From assembly GCF_021731985.1 (NCBI RefSeq), contig NZ_JAKFWH010000068.1, forward strand, positions 1 to 50,257: 50,257 nucleotides of DNA, given 5' to 3'. Positions 44,293 through 50,257 of the stretch are shown here, in pieces. A program made the position numbers and the translations under genes. Within the stretch, counting starts at the first letter, position 1; each line of letters begins with the position of its first letter. This DNA is from Nitrosomonas sp. GTDB taxonomy: Bacteria; Pseudomonadota; Gammaproteobacteria; Burkholderiales; Nitrosomonadaceae. Under the pieces are notes generated by a model. The model did no database searches. It was not told the DNA's origin and was given only the letters and a program-made list of their open reading frames with translations.

Positions 44293-45132
44293 ATGGCAAT
44301 TAAGCGATTTCTACTGATCATGCTGTCATGCATCACCGCAAATACTGCATCAGCGACCCGATTTGACCATACAATTTGAGATGATTTACTGCGCGAGCAT
44401 GTTTACATGCTCAACCTAAACAAGCCAGTCAAGTCAATTACTATGGAATTACGCTCAATCATGGTCAGTTACAAAAATATTTATCACAACTCTCCGCGGT
44501 TAAGAGAAGTGATTTCTCTGGCTGGAATCAATCCGAGCAACTTGCATTCTTGATCAATTCATACAATGCTTTACCGTCGAAATAATTCTACGTAGCTATT
44601 CTTCGATCGCGACCCTGCGGATTTATGCGCCGGTCGCGCTGAGCTGGAAGTCGCAATTGATCTCCATGATGAAAAACCAGCGGGAATTAGAATTCATATC
44701 GTTACTGGGTGAATTCCTGTCATTAAACGCGACTGAAAATGAAATGCTACGGAAACCGGTAAATTTCAACGAACCCCTGCATTCACTTTGCGTTTAATCG
44801 CGCATCCACCGGTTGCCCGGCACTGCGCAATAGAGCCTATACCGGCATGGAACGCGAGCAACAATTGAAAACGGCCGCACGCGCCTTTTTATCGAATCGG
44901 TCACGCAACAAAATTAACGAAGAAGCAGAAAAACTTGAAGTTTCTGAAATCTTTGATTGGCTAGTATCGCGATGACTTTGAACGCGGCTGGCGGGAGTGG
45001 TCTAGCTTGGCACAGTTTTTTGCACACTACCGTGATAGCCTGACCGATACACCGCGCGCATTCGAATTATTTGTTTCCGAAAATGCTGAAATCCAATTTA
45101 TCGAGTTTGATTGGATGCCCAATGAAAAATAA
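44293..45132 (+). pseudogene. DUF547 exported protein, decayed
   Basis: The frame opens with a good signal peptide (MAIKRFLLIMLSCITANTASA) and reads on as DDLLREHVYMLN, then in another frame VNYYGITLNHGQLQKYLSQLSAV, FSGWNQSEQLAFLINSYNA and later EREQQLKTAARAFLSNRSRN and EIFDW. These are DUF547 landmarks in the right order. In-frame stops (TGA near 44378, TAA near 44580) and several frameshifts break it. The function of DUF547 is unknown. It lies between the GST gene and the zinc locus. Confidence 0.82.
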
Positions 45133-45160
45133 TAATGTAACTACTACCGACGCAAATTCA

Positions 45161-45625
45161 TTACTTTGATTTGTTTTGACAATGTTCACAAAACCCGTGT
45201 AATTCCAATTGTTTTTTATTTAATGCGAAGCCTGTACTTTGAATACCGCGTTCCAGCTCTGACATTATCTGCTTTTTGATACCTATCTCTTTCACTGCAT
45301 GACAACGGTCGCAAATCAGAAATTGTGGCATTTCATGCGGGTGATCACAGGTAATATGAGCGCAGATCATGTACTGACCGGCTGTTTCAAGTTTGTGCAC
45401 CAACTTTTCCTGAATCAGGAAATCCAGCATACGATAAACGGACATGACCGGCAGTGCTTCATTAAACTGGACTTTATATCTTTCGACAATTTCATAGGCA
45501 GAGAGCGGAGTCGATGCGGTCAATAGCACTGTAAGCACATTCTTTCGCTTACTGGTTAGTTTAGCTCCCGTCAACGCACAAGCTTCTTGTGATTTCTTAA
45601 GGATCTGATCAATGTCAGCTGGCAT
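45161..45625 (-). CDS. zur: Zinc-responsive Fur-family regulator (Zur)
   Basis: I place the start at ATG 45625 (MPADIDQILKKSQEACA); the frame is open further upstream but that part overlaps the DUF1826 gene and is not Fur-like. The 154-residue product has the winged helix (LTSKRKNVLTVLLTASTPLSAYEIV) and zinc ligands ITCDHPHEMPQFLICDRC and GFCEHC, which form the structural and sensory sites. Its place after a COG0523 GTPase and DUF1826 supports Zur over Fur. It should repress zinc-uptake genes when zinc is ample. Confidence 0.85.
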   Translation of the reverse strand: MPADIDQILKKSQEACALTGAKLTSKRKNVLTVLLTASTPLSAYEIVERYKVQFNEALPVMSVYRMLDFLIQEKLVHKLETAGQYMICAHITCDHPHEMPQFLICDRCHAVKEIGIKKQIMSELERGIQSTGFALNKKQLELHGFCEHCQNKSK

Positions 45626-45743
45626 TCTGTTCGGCTTCCAATGGTATAGTAAGTAAATTTGCCACAAGATTATAAATTGCAATTGCGCGTCTATAACAGA
45701 GATGCACTTTAGTATGGATAGATTCATTACACAACAGTAAAAT

Positions 45744-46400
45744 TTAAACAAAATCGAGCGTAAGCAGTAACCGTGTTTCATTGTCATTAAGAGACGGTGA
45801 ACGATGAATAACGCCCAACCCTTCATTTCCTTCCCATCCGTCCCCTTTGAGCAACGCAACATCCCCTTCGCTTAAATGTTGAACGATATCGTGCTCAACC
45901 ATTGATTCCTTGCTGGCTCCTAACGCTGAACGATCTATTATTCCTTCTCTGTCTAACCATTCTGTTCCTTTGCCCGCATAGGTCGTCACCAAACGGCACG
46001 GCACTTTATCCGCATGGAAACGTGGACACATGGTTTTATTTAACACCAGCAACCGTAAGCCTACTTGATCAAGATCGAAAAGACAGGAAAACATATCAAC
46101 TGCCATTGCAACATCCTCGATAAAGCAAATGCTCATAGAATGGGCGGGTAGCGATCCCTTTAATACATCAACCACGCTCTGAACACTGACCTGCCGTATC
46201 AACTGGAAATCGACATATTCTTGCTGCAAATACGCCGCATACATTCTAACGTCAGGCGCAATAGAACGTTGCAAAATGCACATATTAATCTGCGTATCAT
46301 AAATTTGCGCCAGTACTTCAGGTGCATAACCGCTAACATAAGTGCTTTGCGCAGGCATCACTTGATTGAGTGAATGATCAGTCGCAGGATATGTTTGCAT
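45744..46400 (-). CDS. DUF1826 protein of the zinc operon
   Basis: The 218-residue product (MQTYPATDHSLNQ...) starts one base after the stop of the GTPase gene, so the two are translationally coupled. It has the DUF1826 pattern: FHADKVPCRLVTTYAGKGTEWL with a likely metal-binding His and Cys, GDVALLKGDGWEGNEGLGVIHRSP, and a closing ETRLLLTLDF. The HAD...HRSP arrangement resembles 2-oxoglutarate oxygenase cores, but this is only a resemblance. DUF1826 genes are commonly found in Zur-controlled loci; the function is unknown. Confidence 0.82.
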   Translation of the reverse strand: MQTYPATDHSLNQVMPAQSTYVSGYAPEVLAQIYDTQINMCILQRSIAPDVRMYAAYLQQEYVDFQLIRQVSVQSVVDVLKGSLPAHSMSICFIEDVAMAVDMFSCLFDLDQVGLRLLVLNKTMCPRFHADKVPCRLVTTYAGKGTEWLDREGIIDRSALGASKESMVEHDIVQHLSEGDVALLKGDGWEGNEGLGVIHRSPSLNDNETRLLLTLDFV

Positions 46401-46401
46401 A

Positions 46402-47610
46402 TTAATCAGGATCCCAGGAAGGAAAAGGATCTTCCAAGGTATTCCAGTATTCCTTGCCAGCATGCAGTTCTGCATCGGTCAACAGACATTCGTCCAACCA
46501 TTGACAAACTGCTTGTTGATTAAGATTCTGACCAATAAAAACCAATTCCTGCCGCTTATCCCCAAATGGTTCAACCCACTTCGCTGCAATAGATGCCAAA
46601 TAGTCTTTATCGGTAGGCCATTGTTTTTTAGGCACCGCTTTCCAAAACATACCGCTATAACTGTATCCTGCAATGCCCCCGGCCTGGTTCCACTGCCCTG
46701 CATAATCTGGCCGGGTTGCGAGCCAAAAATATCCTTTCGAGCGAAGTAATCTACCTGCCGGCCATTCATGATGTAGAAAATCATAGAATTTCTTCGGGTG
46801 AAATGGTTTCCTTGCGGTGTAAACAAAGCTGCTGATTCCATATTCTTCGGTTTCCGGAATATGTTCTCCACGTAACTCTTTCAGCCAGCCAGGTGCTTGC
46901 TGAGCTTGTTCAAAATTAAATTTTTGGGTATTCAATAACTTGGATAAATCAACCTGACCATTCTCAATCGCTATGATTTCCGCCTGCGTATTGAGACAAC
47001 TTAAAATCCCATGCAAGCGGGTTAGCTCCTCCTGCGTAATCAAATCGATCTTGCTGATCAAGATCACATCGCTAAATTCAACTTGATCGGTCAATAGATC
47101 GGCAACGCTACGTTCATCGTCTTCCCCCAGGCTTTCTCCAGTGTCCTGAAGCATTTTTGCTTCTTCAAAATCTTTAAGGAAATTGACCGCATCAACCACC
47201 GTCACCATGGTATCCAATCGCGCAATATCGGATAAGCTGACACCCTCTTCATCTGCAAAAGTGAATGTTTCTGCAATCGGTAGCGGCTCCGAAATTCCTG
47301 TCGATTCGATCACCAGATAATCAAACTTTCCTTCGGTAGCAAGTTTACGTACTTCAATCAAAAGATCTTCGCGCAAAGTGCAGCAGATGCAGCCATTGCT
47401 CATTTCTATCAGTTTTTCTTCGGATCGATTGAATGATATTTCCTGCTCAATAATTGATGCATCGATATTGATCTCACTCATATCATTCACGATAACCGCA
47501 ACTCGTTTTCCTTCCCGGTTATTAAGAATGTGATTTAGCACAGTCGTTTTACCTGCGCCCAGAAAACCAGAAAGTACAGTGACTGGCAAAAGATCAGTTG
47601 TTGTATCCAT
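46402..47610 (-). CDS. COG0523 (CobW-like) zinc-metallochaperone GTPase
   Basis: The 402-residue protein has an N-terminal GTPase: Walker [10 protein letters not shown] (15-23), the metal-binding motif CICC (74-77), [15 protein letters not shown], and ISKIDL for base recognition. The C-terminal CobW_C domain contains [26 protein letters not shown] and ends with [12 protein letters not shown]. Members such as ZigA and ZNG1 hand zinc to client enzymes under starvation. The divergent Zur box and the downstream zur gene point to zinc. No clear ribosome binding site is seen before the ATG. Confidence 0.92.
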   Translation of the reverse strand: MDTTTDLLPVTVLSGFLGAGKTTVLNHILNNREGKRVAVIVNDMSEINIDASIIEQEISFNRSEEKLIEMSNGCICCTLREDLLIEVRKLATEGKFDYLVIESTGISEPLPIAETFTFADEEGVSLSDIARLDTMVTVVDAVNFLKDFEEAKMLQDTGESLGEDDERSVADLLTDQVEFSDVILISKIDLITQEELTRLHGILSCLNTQAEIIAIENGQVDLSKLLNTQKFNFEQAQQAPGWLKELRGEHIPETEEYGISSFVYTARKPFHPKKFYDFLHHEWPAGRLLRSKGYFWLATRPDYAGQWNQAGGIAGYSYSGMFWKAVPKKQWPTDKDYLASIAAKWVEPFGDKRQELVFIGQNLNQQAVCQWLDECLLTDAELHAGKEYWNTLEDPFPSWDPD

Positions 47611-47659
47611 AGTGTGATTTGTTCGCTATTAATAAATTTTATGTTGCTTGATAATAGTT

Positions 47660-47676
47660 ATGTTATATCATATCAT
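47660..47676. promoter_or_regulatory. Candidate Zur box
   Basis: ATGTTATATCATATCAT is an imperfect palindrome that resembles proteobacterial Zur sites (TGTTATA-N-TATAACA). It lies 50 bases before the GTPase gene and 175 before the TonB receptor gene, in the divergent spacer, where one bound Zur could control both. Confidence 0.6.
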
Positions 47677-47850
47677 TTAAATAAAGCAATACTACTGCGC
47701 TTGAACTTTTAGGCGACGTCTAGATAACTCTACAATTTACATGAGAAGAAACATATTTTTAATGCATTCCCTGAAATTAGAAGTTTTGAATCGATCCACA
47801 CTTATTACATCCACACGCTGATCGAGAGAAAAGAAGCAGGCAAGCGTGAT

Positions 47851-50154
47851 ATGTGCAATCGTTTCCAGAATCTATCTTTCAGATATTTATCGAATCGAAC
47901 ACCAGAAACACGCTCCTGGCAGTGGCAAATAGCAGCAAGTATCTTATTAGTTATGGGAACGTCAAATCAGGCTCTAGCAACTGATGAGAAACCAAGTAAT
48001 TCCGTTCAAACGAAAGGAGCACCCATTTCTATCGAGAATGAATCCGTGATCAAACTTGAACCCATAAAAGTAATTGGCATCGTGCCCGATCAGCATCCAA
48101 AACCCAATACCAGCGTCTTGAAGGGCAGGTCTCTGCGTTTGCAGCAAAGCGATACGCTAGGTCAAACTCTTGAGACGGAATTGGGTGTGAGCAATGCTTC
48201 TTTTGGCCCAGGAGTTGGCGTCCCTGTGATCCGTGGCTTAACCGGATCCCGGGTGCGTATTTTACAAAATGGCATTGGCACCCATGATGCAACCAGTCTC
48301 AGCCCGGATCATGCCGTGGCAATCGACCCGTTGTTTGCCGAAGAAATCAAAGTCATGCGTGGCCCGGAAATAGTTCGCTATGGCGGCAACGCAATTGGCG
48401 GCGTTGTCGACGTTAATGATCAGCGCATACCTGAAAAGCGCGCCAAGAAACCAATCAGCGGTTCTGTTGAGAGCCGTTATGATACAAACGGAGACGGCAC
48501 AAATTCCGCCTTTAAATTGAATATGGGAAAAGATCAATTGGCGTTCAATTTGGGCGGTTTCTTTCGCCAGCGGGGTGATACTCAAATTCCCGGCAAAGCA
48601 ATTGATGAAACTTTCGCAGAACAACAGTTCGGTCTGACGGGAATACAAAATATCAGTGGCAAAATCCCGAATACCGATAGCAAAGGAATCGGTGGTTTTG
48701 CCGGTGTTTCATGGGTGGGCAATAATGTCATGGCAGGCATGTCGGTCAGTCACACAGATAATCGCTATGGAATACCCAAAGGTAGCCATAATCTGGATCC
48801 AAATCATTTGGGTGGTCTGGAAACGATCTTGCCCAGACTGAGGGATTTGACTGGCTTTGAGGATATTTTTGGACTCCAGGCCTTGTTCCCGAATATCCGT
48901 ATCAATATGCAACAAACCCGCTACGATTTTAAATCTGAATGGTACGCGCCGATGCGTGGAATCGAAAGTATTAGTTTCCGCTATGGGCTGGTCGACTACG
49001 GACATACCGAGGTGGAAGGTGGTTCGCCTTTCACCAAGTTTAAAAATGATGTCGGCGAGGGCCGTGTCGAAGCGCGTCACAATGCATTACCTAACCTAAC
49101 CGGCACCTTCGGCGCACACTGGATAGATCGCAAATTTTCCGCCCTCGGCGTCGAAACTTTCGTACCACCGACCAAGCAACAGTCATTGGGTTTTTATACC
49201 ACGCAGGATTACACCTGGAATAAATGGATAGTGCGTGGCGGCCTCCGCTTCGAACAAGCGCACGTAAATCCCAGCGCCAGCGAATTGAAACTGCGCGGCA
49301 GCGCCCTGCCACCGGTGCCTTTGCCCAATGCGCTTGACTATCAGGCACTCTCGGCTTCCTCAGCCGTCCAGTGGAATCCGCTACCGGATGTTGCGCTAAC
49401 GCTGACATTGAATCGCGGCAAGCGTCCCCCGGATATACAGGAATTGCTTGCGCTCGGCCCGCATTTATCCACCCGCAGTTTCGAAATCGGGAATGTGCAA
49501 TTAAAGAATGAAACTGTGAACATGGCTGATTTCGGTTTTGACTGGAAATCCGAACGCATCAGTGCACGGATCAATGGCTATTATAACCGTACCGACAATT
49601 ATATTTATCTGCGCAATACCGGTCTGGTCTACGAAATTGACAACGAAGTGATCCGCCAGCGCTGTGTCAGCGACTCGGAATGCGTATCGATTTTCGCTTA
49701 CGACCAACGCAATGCCGAATTTGCCGGTTTCGAATCCAGGATTGACGCAACCCTCTATAAAATGCCGCGGGGCAATGTGCTGCTGACCGTGTTCTCCGAT
49801 TATGTACGCGGCCGCTTTGTCAATGGCGATCGCGACGATGTGCCGCGCATGCCTCCGCTACGCTACGGTGCCGAGCTGGGATTTGGCAATAGTCTATGGA
49901 ATACCGCGCTACGTTATACCCGCGGGGAAACACAAATTCACCCGGGCAAAAATGAAACATCCACAGGCGGGTACCATTTATTAACCGCAACGGCGGATTA
50001 TCAAATCAAAGCAGGCACATGGGGTGATTTGTGGCTGTTTGCCAAAGGGTACAATCTGTTGGATGAAGAAATACGCAACTCGGTTTCTTTTTTACGAAAT
50101 TTCGCACCGGAACCAGGACGAAGTTTTGTATTCGGGTTGCGCGCCTCCTTTTAG
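47851..50154 (+). CDS. znuD: TonB-dependent receptor, ZnuD-like
   Basis: The 767-residue outer-membrane receptor has an N-terminal signal sequence preceded by about 25 residues (IAASILLVMGTSNQALA). The plug domain follows with VPVIRGLTGSRVRILQNGIG, VMRGPEIVRYGGNAIGGVVDV, then a 22-strand barrel ending FVFGLRASF with a terminal Phe. The DATSLSPDHAVAIDPL stretch is typical of ZnuD-like receptors. Divergent transcription from the zinc GTPase and the Zur-box-like palindrome support zinc import; heme has also been reported for relatives. No strong ribosome binding site is seen. Confidence 0.85.
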   Translation: MCNRFQNLSFRYLSNRTPETRSWQWQIAASILLVMGTSNQALATDEKPSNSVQTKGAPISIENESVIKLEPIKVIGIVPDQHPKPNTSVLKGRSLRLQQSDTLGQTLETELGVSNASFGPGVGVPVIRGLTGSRVRILQNGIGTHDATSLSPDHAVAIDPLFAEEIKVMRGPEIVRYGGNAIGGVVDVNDQRIPEKRAKKPISGSVESRYDTNGDGTNSAFKLNMGKDQLAFNLGGFFRQRGDTQIPGKAIDETFAEQQFGLTGIQNISGKIPNTDSKGIGGFAGVSWVGNNVMAGMSVSHTDNRYGIPKGSHNLDPNHLGGLETILPRLRDLTGFEDIFGLQALFPNIRINMQQTRYDFKSEWYAPMRGIESISFRYGLVDYGHTEVEGGSPFTKFKNDVGEGRVEARHNALPNLTGTFGAHWIDRKFSALGVETFVPPTKQQSLGFYTTQDYTWNKWIVRGGLRFEQAHVNPSASELKLRGSALPPVPLPNALDYQALSASSAVQWNPLPDVALTLTLNRGKRPPDIQELLALGPHLSTRSFEIGNVQLKNETVNMADFGFDWKSERISARINGYYNRTDNYIYLRNTGLVYEIDNEVIRQRCVSDSECVSIFAYDQRNAEFAGFESRIDATLYKMPRGNVLLTVFSDYVRGRFVNGDRDDVPRMPPLRYGAELGFGNSLWNTALRYTRGETQIHPGKNETSTGGYHLLTATADYQIKAGTWGDLWLFAKGYNLLDEEIRNSVSFLRNFAPEPGRSFVFGLRASF

Positions 50155-50213
50155 TCAATCTGCTTAATGACAAGACCACGGCAAGAATTGCATAGAATGA
50201 AAATCAAACTTAC

Positions 50214-50257
50214 ATGACCAACCGTATCCGATTTTATTTGCTGATTGTTGCGCTGTT
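50214..50257 (+). CDS. Start of a gene cut by the window edge
   Basis: An ATG at 50214 opens a frame beginning MTNRIRFYLLIVALL, which looks like a signal peptide or first membrane helix. Only 14 codons are visible. It lies 60 bases after the TonB receptor and may be part of the same transcript. Confidence 0.4.
   Translation, partial: MTNRIRFYLLIVAL

Noticed and set aside
45626..45862. An upstream extension of the zur reading frame
   Set aside because: The extra 79 residues overlap the DUF1826 gene and do not resemble the Fur family; ATG 45625 gives the normal length.

Overview
The window looks like a chromosomal segment of a betaproteobacterial ammonia oxidiser of the Nitrosomonas type. The main reasons are an Rh50-type ammonium channel (41620-42993) and a relative of SmbP, the small metal-binding protein described from Nitrosomonas (20528-20863). 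A PEP-CTERM protein and a TIGR04073 exosortase-associated protein fit as well. Coding density is moderate. Several intergenic stretches carry decayed genes and diverged repeats. I see no intact insertion sequence, prophage or CRISPR array.

Layout. 1-3.7 kb: the end of an unidentified gene, a DUF6629-type membrane protein, an exported cyclophilin, a membrane-anchored lytic transglycosylase and a small lipoprotein. 3.9-18.2 kb: a large sulfur-acquisition region. It holds a CysB-type regulator, one intact and two decayed YezD/DUF2292 genes, two near-identical AlgE-like outer-membrane porins, and between them an apparent operon: sbp, a DUF2325 protein, a degenerate EAL protein, cysT, cysW, cysA and a second degenerate EAL protein. 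18.2-18.7 kb: tRNA-Gly(GCC), tRNA-Cys(GCA) and tRNA-Leu(UAA) behind a strong sigma70-like promoter. 18.7-23.2 kb: an AT-rich accessory stretch with a coiled-coil membrane protein of unknown function, the SmbP-like protein and a run of small unrecognised genes. 23.2-33.6 kb: DUF2130, a PRMT-like methyltransferase, a PEP-CTERM protein, PPK2, an OFA-family transporter, a large endonuclease/exonuclease/phosphatase-fold protein, and a gene split by a frameshift at a pentanucleotide repeat. 33.9-38.9 kb: a glutathione transferase, a PAS-GAF-GGDEF-EAL protein, a vestigial copy of the transferase 3' end, a polyprenol-kinase-like membrane protein and a fibronectin-III protein. 39.3-44.3 kb: a YbiT-type ABC-F protein, the Rh channel, and a divergent HxlR regulator/GST pair with two matching palindromes between them. 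44.3-50.2 kb: a DUF547 pseudogene, then a zinc locus with zur, DUF1826 and a COG0523 GTPase on the minus strand and a divergent ZnuD-like TonB receptor, with a Zur-box-like palindrome between them.

How the parts may work together. The sulfur region reads as a complete uptake route: outer-membrane porin, periplasmic sulfate-binding protein, CysTWA importer and a CysB regulator nearby. The unusual part is the pair of EAL-derived proteins that bracket cysTWA and have lost the residues needed for c-di-GMP hydrolysis. With DUF2325 and YezD they form a candidate accessory or regulatory layer on sulfate uptake. I regard this as the best candidate for an undescribed system here. The zinc locus is a second coherent unit.

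All assignments come from reading sequence motifs and recalling families; no database search was run.
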